8,034 nucleotides of DNA from Pelobacter sp. UBA6093 (GCA_002435955.1 DIWZ01000023.1:163363-171396), one strand, 5' to 3'. Positions 1-6,609 are shown, counted from the first letter of the stretch. Notes: generated by a model from the sequence alone, not told the origin. A program made the numbers and translations.

Positions 1-911
1 TGAACGATCAGCAGCACATTCTCCCGCATCATGCCGATATAGGTTTCCCCGGCGCTGCCGGGCGGCCCCATGGAGTCGGAATAGAGTTCTCCGCCGATTT
101 TGACGCCGGTTTCCCGGGCGATCTCGCGGATCTGCTTGGGATTGATGGTGGTTTCGACGAAGATCGCCGGCGCCCCGGCCTGCCGGATCGACGCCACCAC
201 CTGACGGCGCCGCTCCGGCGTCATGCCGGCACCCACCTCGCTGCCGGTGGACCACCCCACCGGGGCGATGCTCAGATAGTCGTTGTCGGCGTTGAACCGG
301 TATTCACGGCAGAAGTAGTTGAAGGCATCATGGGTGGTGACCAGGATACGGCGCTGCGGCTCGATGCGGTTGACCTGCGCCCGGATCCAGGCATCCAGCA
401 CCCGTAGCTGCTGCAGGTAAAGGGTGGCCCGGGCCCGATATTCTTCGGCATTCGCAGCATCGAATTTTACCAGGGCCTGGACGATATTGTTGACATACAG
501 AGCGGCATTGGCCAGCGAAAACCAGGCGTGCGGATCGGCGATACTTTGACCGTTAGCGCGAATCTCCAGGGGCGCCAGGCCGCGCGCGGCGGTCACCAGC
601 GGCTTGCCGGCATCCCCAGCCAGGGTGGCCATCCAGTTCTTGCCCTCCAGATGCAGTCCGTTCTCCAGGCACAGATCGGCCGCCAGCACGATCTGCACAT
701 CGGCAGGCGTAGGCTGATAGGTGTGGGGATCGGCGCCGGGGGCCAGGATGCTTTTCACGACCAACCGGTCACCGGCGATCTGCCGGGCGAAATCGGCGAT
801 TTGGGTGGTGGAGGCCACCAGCAGCGGCTTACGCGTGGCGGATGGCGCGGCATGGCTGGCCGGGGTCAACAACCAGAGCAGGGCAATAAGCAGAGTGAAC
901 AGACGCGACAT
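1..911 (-). CDS. Metal ABC transporter substrate-binding protein (TroA/ZnuA family), 3' end cut by window edge
   Basis: This is the extracytoplasmic binding protein of a Zn/Mn/Fe ABC importer. The first 303 codons are visible and the C-terminus lies beyond the left edge. Residues 1-21 form a signal peptide: a hydrophobic core (LFTLLIALLWLL) followed by TPASHA, with cleavage likely after SHA. Likely metal ligands are H63 (DPHTYQP), H128 (DPHAWFS), H194 (TTHDAFNYF) and D279 (YSDSMG). This three-His plus Asp set matches TroA rather than the Glu-containing set of PsaA-type Mn proteins. The segment before H128 is short and lacks the His-rich loop of many ZnuA proteins. The start is fixed by AGGAGGT at 916-922, four bases upstream. 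ATPase and permease genes would be expected just outside the left edge. Family membership is secure; the metal transported is not resolved. Confidence 0.93.
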   Translation of the reverse strand, partial: MSRLFTLLIALLWLLTPASHAAPSATRKPLLVASTTQIADFARQIAGDRLVVKSILAPGADPHTYQPTPADVQIVLAADLCLENGLHLEGKNWMATLAGDAGKPLVTAARGLAPLEIRANGQSIADPHAWFSLANAALYVNNIVQALVKFDAANAEEYRARATLYLQQLRVLDAWIRAQVNRIEPQRRILVTTHDAFNYFCREYRFNADNDYLSIAPVGWSTGSEVGAGMTPERRRQVVASIRQAGAPAIFVETTINPKQIREIARETGVKIGGELYSDSMGPPGSAGETYIGMMRENVLLIV

Positions 912-992
912 GGCTACCTCCTGAAGATCACATTAAAATCAAGCGGCATATCTTAAATGTAGCATAGGCAGGCCACGGAGCAATCGGCAGGT

Positions 993-1021
993 CGTCGTTT
1001 TCTCGATGGAGAACAACGTCG
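993..1021. other. Imperfect hairpin in the divergent intergenic region
   Basis: CGTCGTTTTCTC pairs with GAGAACAACGTCG around a GATG loop: eleven base pairs, one bulged C and one T-T mismatch. No T-run follows on either strand, so it is unlikely to be an intrinsic terminator. It lies about 80 bases upstream of the metal-binding protein gene and 150 bases upstream of the first kinase gene. A role in the leader or operator of the metal transporter is possible but unproven. I see no convincing Fur, Zur or MntR box in the rest of 912-1170. Confidence 0.35.
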
Positions 1022-1106
1022 GCACCTTGCAAAGTCTTGGAAAACGCCCTGTGGACAAATCTGGCTATTTGTGGCATGGCAACGCGGCGGAAAGAATCGT
1101 GAAAGG

Positions 1107-1136
1107 TTGACACCGCCGCATCGCGTGCAGTAATAA
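1107..1136 (+). promoter_or_regulatory. Putative sigma-70 promoter of the first PAS kinase gene
   Basis: A perfect -35 hexamer TTGACA (1107-1112) is followed, after 18 bases, by TAATAA (1131-1136), a weak -10 match. The -10 ends 34 bases before the start codon. The downstream paralog has the same -35 and the same 18-base spacing, which supports the call. GGAGG at 1157-1161 is the ribosome binding site. Confidence 0.5.
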
Positions 1137-1170
1137 AGTACAGATCAATCCGTTACGGAGGAAAACACGC

Positions 1171-2337
1171 ATGCCGGCTGCCGAATCTCATACTGCTCCT
1201 GCCACATCCGAACGCGCCACGGCAAGCGAGCTGCAGCGACAGATCGCCTGTTTTGCCTCCGATTCCCTTAACCGCCAACTGCTCGACGCCATCCCCACTC
1301 CGCTGATGATCCTCAATCGTTCCCTCCAGATCGTCTACGCCAACCGGGGAGTGCTGGAAATGATTGAGGCTTCCGGGGAACAGCAGATCCATGGTCTGCG
1401 GCCGGGGGAGATTCTTGACTGCCTTGTCGCCGGCAAAGCCGAGGGTGGCTGCGGCACCAGCGAAGCCTGCAGAACCTGCGGCGCGGCACTGGCGACGATC
1501 TCCGGCCTGGCGGGGCATAAAGACCAGCACGAATGCCGCATTGCCCGCACCAGGGAAGACCAGTACGAAGCCCTCGATCTCCGGGTACAGACGACCCCGC
1601 TACGCTGCGCCGGGGAGCCGTTTACCGTTTTTACCATCAGCGACATCAGTCATGAGAAGCGCCGCCAGGTACTGGAACATATTTTCTTCCACGATATCCT
1701 CAACGTGGCCGGCAGCATTCGCGGATTCGCCGAAATCCTTCTGCACCAGCCGCCTGCCGAGCGGGAAGAAATCTATGCCTTGATTCTTGCCGCCGCCGAC
1801 CAGACCATCGAGGAAATCCAAACCCAGCGGCTGTTGATCGCGGCGGAAAACCAGGAGTTGCAGAGCCGACCGGAGCCTTTGCACCTCATTGACTTTCTGC
1901 AGACCACGGTAGGCATCTACCGGCGCCACGAGGTTGCCAAAGGCCGGAGCCTGGTGCTTGACTCGACCGTTCCGGAGATCCTTTTCAACAGCGACCGGGC
2001 ACTGCTCGGCAGGGTGATGGGCAACATGATCAAAAACGCTCTGGAGGCCTGCGCTCCGGGCGAAACCGTGACCGTGGGCTGCAGCATCATCGGGGAACGG
2101 CTTCGCTTCAGTGTGCACAACCCCGGCGTCATCCCGCGGCAGATACAGTTGCAGATCTTCCAGCGATCCTTCTCCACCAAAGGGGCAGGCAGGGGGCTGG
2201 GCACCTACAGCCTGCGGTTGCTCAGCAGCTACCTGCAGAGCGAAGTTGACTTCACCAGCAACGCCCGGCAGGGGACCATCTTCCATCTCCTTCACCCCTT
2301 GACCCTGCACAACACGCCTCCGGCGCCGGTCGTCTGA
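1171..2337 (+). CDS. Soluble PAS-domain sensor histidine kinase with a cysteine cluster (tandem copy 1)
   Basis: This 388-residue protein has no signal peptide or membrane segment, so it is probably cytosolic. A PAS domain spans roughly residues 35-160 (LMILNRSLQIVYAN near the start, TISDISHEKRR at the end). It carries C84, C94, C100, C103 and C122, including GGCGT and CRTCG. The phosphoacceptor is probably H174 in FFHDILN. The ATPase domain follows, with an N-box N285-x3-N289 (NMIKNALEA), a G1-like HNPG at 316-319 where the usual Asp is Asn, an F-box (IFQRSFSTKG, about 329-338) and a G2 box GRGLGTYS. The start has GGAGG nine bases upstream. Known PAS kinases use this domain as a sensor; redox or metal sensing by the cysteines is my inference. 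No response regulator is encoded nearby, so its partner is unknown. Confidence 0.88.
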   Translation: MPAAESHTAPATSERATASELQRQIACFASDSLNRQLLDAIPTPLMILNRSLQIVYANRGVLEMIEASGEQQIHGLRPGEILDCLVAGKAEGGCGTSEACRTCGAALATISGLAGHKDQHECRIARTREDQYEALDLRVQTTPLRCAGEPFTVFTISDISHEKRRQVLEHIFFHDILNVAGSIRGFAEILLHQPPAEREEIYALILAAADQTIEEIQTQRLLIAAENQELQSRPEPLHLIDFLQTTVGIYRRHEVAKGRSLVLDSTVPEILFNSDRALLGRVMGNMIKNALEACAPGETVTVGCSIIGERLRFSVHNPGVIPRQIQLQIFQRSFSTKGAGRGLGTYSLRLLSSYLQSEVDFTSNARQGTIFHLLHPLTLHNTPPAPVV

Positions 2338-2414
2338 TTACCCCCCTCACACCCATCCCTGCGCTCCATCCAATGACCCCTGGCATCAGGCTGTCCGGTC
2401 GGGATAGAGTCCGA

Positions 2415-2444
2415 TTGACAGTACATGTGCGATTAGGGTAATTA
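2415..2444 (+). promoter_or_regulatory. Putative sigma-70 promoter of the second PAS kinase gene
   Basis: A perfect TTGACA (2415-2420) is followed after 18 bases by TAATTA (2439-2444). TATAAA at 2443-2448 overlaps but would need a 22-base spacer. The promoter lies in the 169-bp gap after the first kinase gene, so the second copy can probably be transcribed separately. I found no clear terminator for the first kinase in 2338-2414, so read-through is also possible. Confidence 0.5.
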
Positions 2445-2460
2445 TAAAAAAACCTGACCT

Positions 2461-2482
2461 AGGAGCCTGTCGACCGACTCCT
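2461..2482. promoter_or_regulatory. 22-bp imperfect dyad centred on GTCGAC, candidate operator or leader hairpin
   Basis: AGGAG at 2461-2465 and CTCCT at 2478-2482 flank a central GTCGAC palindrome. Eighteen of 22 positions obey two-fold symmetry. It starts 16 bases after the proposed -10 of the second kinase gene, so it would fall in or just after the transcription start. That suits a repressor site or a short RNA hairpin. I saw no equivalent element at the matching place before the first kinase gene. Confidence 0.4.
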
Positions 2483-2506
2483 GGCATCACCGGAGGCCAC
2501 CCTGCC

Positions 2507-3685
2507 ATGTCCACCCCCCTCGAACTGCCGACTGCATTCGCCAGCGCCGAACGTGCCTCTCAACAGGCACTGCATCGGCAGATAGATTATTTTTCCGCCG
2601 CTTCCTTGACTCGCCAACTACTGGACTCAGTGCCCAGCCTGTTGATGATCCTGAACGGTTATCGACAAATCGTCTATGCCAACCAGGCTCTGGTCGACCT
2701 GATCGCGCCCGGCGAGGAACAACGGGTGCACGGCCAGCGCCCAGGGGAGATACTTGGCTGCATTCATGCCGACACGACTCCGGGAGGCTGCGGCACCACC
2801 GAACCCTGCAGTACCTGCGGCGCGGTGTTGGCGATTCTGGCCGGCCTGAATGGCCAAAAAGACGCCCGCGAATGTCGCGTCACCCGCTGTGTCGACGGTC
2901 GCCAGGAATCCCTCGATCTGCTGGTGTGGGCCGCGCCGATTAATCACGGCGAGGAAGCTTTCACCGTGCTGGCGGTCAGCGACATCAGCCATGAGAAGCG
3001 ACGTCAGGCTCTGGAGCGCATCTTTTTCCACGACATTCTCAACGTGGCCGGCAGTATCCGGGGATTCGCCGAATTACTGCAAAGCTATGATCCTGCTGAC
3101 CGGGAGGAGATTTTTGCATTGATCCAGGTCGCTGCCGAACGCACCATTGACGAAATACAGGCTCAGAAGATGCTTACCGCAGCGGAAAGCCGAGACCTGC
3201 AGGTACGATTCGAGCCCCTTGAAGCACGTGATTTCCTGCAGGAGATGGTTTTCCTCTACCAGCGTCACGAGGTTGCCGAAGGCCGGAACCTGGTGCTTGA
3301 CCCGACCGTTCCGGAGATCCTCTTCCACAGCGACCGGGCACTGCTTGGCCGGATAATGGGTAACATGATTAAAAACGCCCTGGAGGCCTGCGCGCCGGGT
3401 CAAACCGTAACCGTCGGCTGCAGCGCCATGGGGGAGCGGATCCACATGCGCGTCCATAACCCCGGCGTCATCCCGCGGCAGGAACAATGGCAGATTTTCC
3501 AGCGGTCCTTCTCCACCAAGGGGGCAGGCAGGGGACTGGGCACTTACAGCTTGCGCTTGCTCAGCGATTACCTGCAGGGAGAAGTCTCTTTTACCAGCAC
3601 CGAGGATGGAGGAACCACCTTCCTGGCGGTCTATCCGCTCCACCTTGCCAGCCCTCCGGCAGCTGCCGTACCCCGGAGTCATTAA
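2507..3685 (+). CDS. Soluble PAS-domain sensor histidine kinase with a cysteine cluster (tandem copy 2)
   Basis: This 392-residue paralog of the preceding kinase aligns over nearly its whole length with the same domain order. All five PAS cysteines are kept with identical spacing (C85, C95, C101, C104, C123; motif GGCGTTEPCSTCG). H175 in FFHDILN is the likely phosphoacceptor. The ATPase core keeps NMIKNALEA, HNPGVIPRQ, FQRSFSTKGAG and GRGLGTYSLRLL. Differences concentrate in the first 160 residues and at the extreme C-terminus, as expected if the two copies sense different cues but share a kinase core. The start is supported by CGGAGG at 2491-2496. No membrane segment or receiver domain is present. 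It could form homodimers or heterodimers with its neighbour; that is inference. Confidence 0.88.
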   Translation: MSTPLELPTAFASAERASQQALHRQIDYFSAASLTRQLLDSVPSLLMILNGYRQIVYANQALVDLIAPGEEQRVHGQRPGEILGCIHADTTPGGCGTTEPCSTCGAVLAILAGLNGQKDARECRVTRCVDGRQESLDLLVWAAPINHGEEAFTVLAVSDISHEKRRQALERIFFHDILNVAGSIRGFAELLQSYDPADREEIFALIQVAAERTIDEIQAQKMLTAAESRDLQVRFEPLEARDFLQEMVFLYQRHEVAEGRNLVLDPTVPEILFHSDRALLGRIMGNMIKNALEACAPGQTVTVGCSAMGERIHMRVHNPGVIPRQEQWQIFQRSFSTKGAGRGLGTYSLRLLSDYLQGEVSFTSTEDGGTTFLAVYPLHLASPPAAAVPRSH

Positions 3686-3692
3686 GTTTAAA

Positions 3693-3714
3693 CAACCGGA
3701 CGTTCGTCCGGTTG
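3693..3714 (+). terminator. Perfect hairpin after the tandem kinase genes
   Basis: CAACCGGAC pairs with GTCCGGTTG around GTTC, a nine-base-pair perfect stem that begins seven bases after the stop codon of the second kinase. The T-rich tail typical of an intrinsic terminator is missing on the plus strand (CCTGCC follows). It may terminate weakly or protect the 3' end of the mRNA. Confidence 0.55.
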
Positions 3715-3736
3715 CCTGCCATCGATCTCTTTCCCG

Positions 3737-3764
3737 TTCCCATGCAGAACATTTTTGTTATGAT
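3737..3764 (+). promoter_or_regulatory. Putative sigma-70 promoter of the cupin/ferritin-like operon
   Basis: TTCCCA (3737-3742, four of six -35 matches) is followed after 16 bases by TATGAT (3759-3764, five of six -10 matches). It sits in an AT-rich patch between the kinase hairpin and the cupin gene. The -10 ends 58 bases before the cupin start codon. Confidence 0.45.
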
Positions 3765-3822
3765 TTAACCTCTGGATGCAAGCCGGCGGACACGGGTAAC
3801 GGCCGGCAGGAAGGTCGGTCGC

Positions 3823-4296
3823 ATGAAAATCCTTGATTCTGCTCTGCTGACACGATTATCCCAACTGGCCGCGGCCTCATCGCGTCTGCGGCAAAACTAC
3901 AATCTCCACGACAGCCTGGAAGAATCCTGTCAGCGCCTGCTGATCGCCATGGAGCCCGGCTCTTACATCCGGCCGCATCGGCATCTGCTCGAACCCAAGC
4001 CCGAGTGCCTGATCGGCCTGCGCGGGCGGATGGCGCTGGTGACCTTCGAGGATGAGGGGGCGGTAGAGCAGTTGCGAATCTTCGGTCATGGGGAGCCCAT
4101 TTTCGGCCTCGATATCCCGGTCGGGGTCTGGCATACGGTGGTGTGCCTGGAAACTGGCTCGGTGTTTTTCGAAACCAAACCGGGACCTTACCGGTCGGAT
4201 GCTCCCAGGGAATTCGCCCCGTGGACCCCGGAGGAGGGAAGTCCGGAGGTCGGACCCTACCTGCAAAGACTGTTCGACAGAGTTTCGGCTCCCTGA
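3823..4296 (+). CDS. WbuC-family cupin-fold metalloprotein
   Basis: This 157-residue single-domain cupin resembles the WbuC family, named for a gene of E. coli O-antigen clusters whose reaction is not established. The first cupin motif is IRPHRHLLEPKPE, giving candidate metal ligands H52, H54 and E61. The second motif supplies H104 (GVWHTVVCLETGSVFFE). The family-like C-terminal segment FETKPGPYR...FAPWTPEEG is present. The start has AGGAAGG at 3808-3814, eight bases upstream. No polysaccharide genes lie nearby, so an O-antigen role is not supported here. It is the first gene of a probable operon with the ferritin-like gene 45 bases downstream. The family call is firm; the substrate is unknown. 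Confidence 0.83.
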   Translation: MKILDSALLTRLSQLAAASSRLRQNYNLHDSLEESCQRLLIAMEPGSYIRPHRHLLEPKPECLIGLRGRMALVTFEDEGAVEQLRIFGHGEPIFGLDIPVGVWHTVVCLETGSVFFETKPGPYRSDAPREFAPWTPEEGSPEVGPYLQRLFDRVSAP

Positions 4297-4341
4297 TCAA
4301 GGTCGCAAGCGGGGTAGCCATTATCCTTCCGAGAGGTCAAA

Positions 4342-5049
4342 ATGGATAGCAAGGATCGTTTTGCAGTGAGTTGCCTGCTGGAAAGCGCTGGACGGGAAGA
4401 TTTCGCCATCCAGCTGTACGCCCGCCAGCTTCATCGGGATCCTTTTGCCGCCATGCCGCTGATCCCGCAATATTACGTTCTGGACGAGGTCTATCACATC
4501 CGACCCGTACCGGTAATCCTGCATGACCTGCTGGGCGTGACGGAAGTCGAAATCGTACATCGGGAATGGTTTCTCGAAGCAGCGCAAGCCCTCAACCCAA
4601 CCAATGAACCGGTACCCCGGATTGTATTTCCCGAGGATCTGTTCGATGCGGTGCAGATCCCGGAGGTCGCGCCGCTACCGGGCATGCGAAGCGTTCTGCG
4701 GGCCCTGGTGACCGATATCGTCCAGGAGCAGCGAGCCGACCTGATTTACCGTCATTTCGCCCGGGAAACCAGCGGTCCGGTCAGTGAAATGTTTGACGAT
4801 GTGGCCGCTCAGGAACAGGCCCACCGCAGGATTTTCGAGAAAGCCCTGGCGGATATCCTCCAGGGATCGGCTATCGACATGCGGTGCCCGGTTTGCGGCA
4901 AGATTTTGACGCTGACGCCCAAGGTCCTGGAATCGGTTGGATGCGGCTACTGCGGATCCCGCTTCATCCTCGACATGGAGGCAGACGATTTCGTCCTGCA
5001 GCTCCAGCACATTCGGGGAGACCGGCGTATCCGAATCCCCCGCCTTTGA
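4342..5049 (+). CDS. Putative ferritin-like (rubrerythrin-type) diiron protein with C-terminal CxxC ribbon
   Basis: I do not recognise this 235-residue protein by overall sequence. It shows a repeated pattern typical of four-helix diiron proteins: E19-x6-Y26 then E49-x2-H52, and E129-x6-Y136 then E158-x2-H161. The E-to-ExxH gaps are 30 and 29 residues. These could be the six iron ligands of a ferritin-like bundle. The C-terminus has C182PVC185G and C201GYC204G, a zinc-ribbon or rubredoxin-like metal site. Rubrerythrins have the same order and reduce peroxide in anaerobes, so oxidative defence is a reasonable inference. The long linker (about residues 62-118) and a proline-rich second segment are atypical and lower confidence. 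GAGAGG at 4331-4336 fixes the start. It probably shares a transcript with the upstream cupin gene. Confidence 0.6.
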   Translation: MDSKDRFAVSCLLESAGREDFAIQLYARQLHRDPFAAMPLIPQYYVLDEVYHIRPVPVILHDLLGVTEVEIVHREWFLEAAQALNPTNEPVPRIVFPEDLFDAVQIPEVAPLPGMRSVLRALVTDIVQEQRADLIYRHFARETSGPVSEMFDDVAAQEQAHRRIFEKALADILQGSAIDMRCPVCGKILTLTPKVLESVGCGYCGSRFILDMEADDFVLQLQHIRGDRRIRIPRL

Positions 5050-5112
5050 CCGGCCCCGCCCGCCGCCGCTATCAACCCCCTCGAGGCTCTGCCAGAATGG
5101 ATGAAATTCCTC

Positions 5113-5133
5113 GGTTACCCTTGTCGAGTAACC
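5113..5133. promoter_or_regulatory. Candidate operator: inverted repeat GGTTAC-N9-GTAACC
   Basis: Two perfect six-base half-sites (5113-5118 and 5128-5133) are separated by nine bases. They cover the place where a -35 element would stand for the extended -10 at 5144-5152. That position suits an activator or repressor of the aldehyde dehydrogenase gene. A six-base repeat can arise by chance in a gap this long. Confidence 0.4.
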
Positions 5134-5143
5134 TTGACGACTG

Positions 5144-5152
5144 TGATATGAT
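5144..5152 (+). promoter_or_regulatory. Extended -10 promoter element of the aldehyde dehydrogenase gene
   Basis: TGATATGAT is an extended -10 (TGn plus TATGAT). No good -35 lies 16-18 bases upstream, as is common for extended -10 promoters. TTGACG at 5134-5139 is too close to serve as its -35. The resulting leader would be about 90 bases long and contains a short dyad, AAGCA-CA-TGCTT, at 5181-5192. Confidence 0.5.
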
Positions 5153-5232
5153 TAGGGAAGTAAGTCCGGTACTTTCGCTTAAGCACATGCTTGAAAATCA
5201 ACACAGGATCCAGTCGTTTCCGACACCCTGCC

Positions 5233-5240
5233 GAAGGAGA
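5233..5240 (+). promoter_or_regulatory. Ribosome binding site that decides the aldehyde dehydrogenase start
   Basis: GAAGGAGA places AGGAG eight bases before the ATG at 5248. An in-frame ATG at 5191 would add 19 residues, but it has no Shine-Dalgarno sequence, and the added residues do not look like the start of the family. Confidence 0.8.
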
Positions 5241-5247
5241 ATCAGTC

Positions 5248-6609
5248 ATGGCCGACTTAAAAGCCAAAATCGATGAACTGATCGCCAAGGCTCAAACAGC
5301 TGCCGAGGCCTTCAAAAAATTCAACCAGGAACAGGTCGATCGAATCATTGCAGCCATGGACAAAGCCGGCACGGCCAACGAACGCAAACTAGCGGAAATG
5401 GCCGTGGAAGAAACCGGTATGGGCAATGTCGAAGACAAGGTCGTCAAAAACCATATCGGCTGCAATCTTGTCTATGAATACCTGAAAGACAAACCGTCGG
5501 TCGGCATCATCAGTGAAAAAGACGGCATTATGGAAATCGCCGAGCCTTTTGGCGTGGTAGCGGCCGTTACCCCGACCACCAACCCGACCTCCACCACCGA
5601 GTTCAAATCCCTCATCGCCCTCAAAGGCCGCAACGTCATCATCTTCGCCTTTCATCCCCGCGCCCAGCGCTGCAGCGCCGCCGCCGCCACCATCATGCGC
5701 GATGCCGCAGTGGCCGCGGGCGCACCGGCAAACTGCATCCAATGGGTCGAGGAACCCTCCATCGAGGCGACCAACCTGCTGCTCACCCATCCCGGCATCA
5801 ATCTGGTGATCGCCACCGGCGGCGGCGCCATGGTCAAGGCCGCATACAGTTCGGGCCACCCGGCCTTGGGGGTCGGCCCCGGTAACGTGCCGGTTTATGT
5901 AGAAAAAACCGCCAATCTGAGCATGGCGGTCAACAACATCATCGCCTCCAAGACCTTCGATTACGGTACGGTCTGCTCCGCCGACCAGAACGTGATCTTC
6001 GACGACCGGAAAATTGCCGACCAGGCTCTCAAGATGTTCGCCGATCGCGGTACCTACATCTGCAACGAGGAGGAAAAAACCAAGCTGGCCAAGATCATGT
6101 TCGATCCCGAAAAAGGTGTGCCTTCCATGAAGATCGTCGGTCAGTCGCCCCAGGTTATCGCCAGGCTGGCCGGGTTTGAAGTCCCCGACGAAGTCAAGAT
6201 GCTTATGGTACCGCTGAACGTGGACACGATCGGACCTGAGGACATGCTGACCCATGAAAAACTCTCGCCGGTCATCGGCTTCATGGTCGCCAAGGATAAA
6301 GACCAGGCCATCGATGCCTGCGTGAGACAGCTGAAATTCGGCGGCGCCGGTCACACCGCCACCTGCTACTCCAGTGATGAGAAGGTGCTGAAGGAGTTCT
6401 CACTGGCCGTTCCGGCCAACCGGGTGATCCTGAACGCCCCATCCGCCCATGGCTCCATCGGGCAGCTTTACAACACCCTGGTCCCCTCCATGACCCTGGG
6501 GTGCGGTGCCGCCGGCGGCAACGTAACCACCGACAACATCAACTACCGGAACCTGCTCAACATCAAGCGGGCCGCCCTGCGCAATAAACCCGAAGCGCAG
6601 GATGAATAG
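5248..6609 (+). CDS. CoA-acylating aldehyde dehydrogenase (acetaldehyde or succinate-semialdehyde type)
   Basis: This 453-residue enzyme should interconvert an aldehyde plus CoA and NAD(P)+ with an acyl-CoA. It resembles the N-terminal half of AdhE and stand-alone enzymes such as EutE and clostridial SucD. Diagnostic segments are PFGVVAAVTPTTNPTSTTEFKS (about 100-121), FHPRAQR (135-141), LVIATGGGAMVKAAYSSG (186-203), GVGPGN (208-213) and the catalytic cysteine C243 in KTFDYGTVCSADQ. LTHEKLSPV (334-342) and LGCGAAGGN (417-425) are also family-like. No iron-dependent alcohol dehydrogenase domain follows, so it is not a full AdhE, and no microcompartment targeting extension is evident. It is probably monocistronic, between its own promoter and a strong terminator. 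Acetaldehyde and succinate semialdehyde cannot be told apart from sequence alone. Confidence 0.9.
   Translation: MADLKAKIDELIAKAQTAAEAFKKFNQEQVDRIIAAMDKAGTANERKLAEMAVEETGMGNVEDKVVKNHIGCNLVYEYLKDKPSVGIISEKDGIMEIAEPFGVVAAVTPTTNPTSTTEFKSLIALKGRNVIIFAFHPRAQRCSAAAATIMRDAAVAAGAPANCIQWVEEPSIEATNLLLTHPGINLVIATGGGAMVKAAYSSGHPALGVGPGNVPVYVEKTANLSMAVNNIIASKTFDYGTVCSADQNVIFDDRKIADQALKMFADRGTYICNEEEKTKLAKIMFDPEKGVPSMKIVGQSPQVIARLAGFEVPDEVKMLMVPLNVDTIGPEDMLTHEKLSPVIGFMVAKDKDQAIDACVRQLKFGGAGHTATCYSSDEKVLKEFSLAVPANRVILNAPSAHGSIGQLYNTLVPSMTLGCGAAGGNVTTDNINYRNLLNIKRAALRNKPEAQDE

Noticed and set aside
528..956. Plus-strand open frame of 142 codons opposite the metal-binding protein gene
   Set aside because: It is antisense to a gene with a clear signal peptide, family motifs and ribosome binding site; its Gln/Gly/Arg-rich translation is typical of a shadow frame.
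928..1113. Minus-strand 61-codon open frame between the divergent genes
   Set aside because: It has no convincing ribosome binding site or recognisable protein, and it overlaps the promoter regions of both flanking genes.
1600..2310. Minus-strand open frame of 236 codons inside the first kinase gene
   Set aside because: A similar antisense frame occurs in the paralog at 3074-3682, but this follows from shared codon use in the conserved sense genes; no ribosome binding site or domain supports it.
2380..2400. Possible sigma-54 promoter suggested by TGGCAT
   Set aside because: The GG and GC dinucleotides do not have the required -24/-12 spacing; the perfect TTGACA just downstream is a better candidate.
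1171..3685. Tandem kinases as a composite transposon or other mobile element
   Set aside because: No transposase, terminal inverted repeats or target duplications are visible; the similarity is confined to the coding sequences and promoter layout.
5191..5247. Nineteen-residue N-terminal extension of the aldehyde dehydrogenase, as a longer start or microcompartment targeting peptide
   Set aside because: No ribosome binding site precedes 5191, a good one precedes 5248, and the added residues do not form an amphipathic helix like known targeting peptides.
5389..6354. Minus-strand open frame of 321 codons inside the aldehyde dehydrogenase gene
   Set aside because: The plus strand encodes an unmistakable enzyme with its catalytic motif; the antisense translation is Gly/Asp/His-rich without family features.
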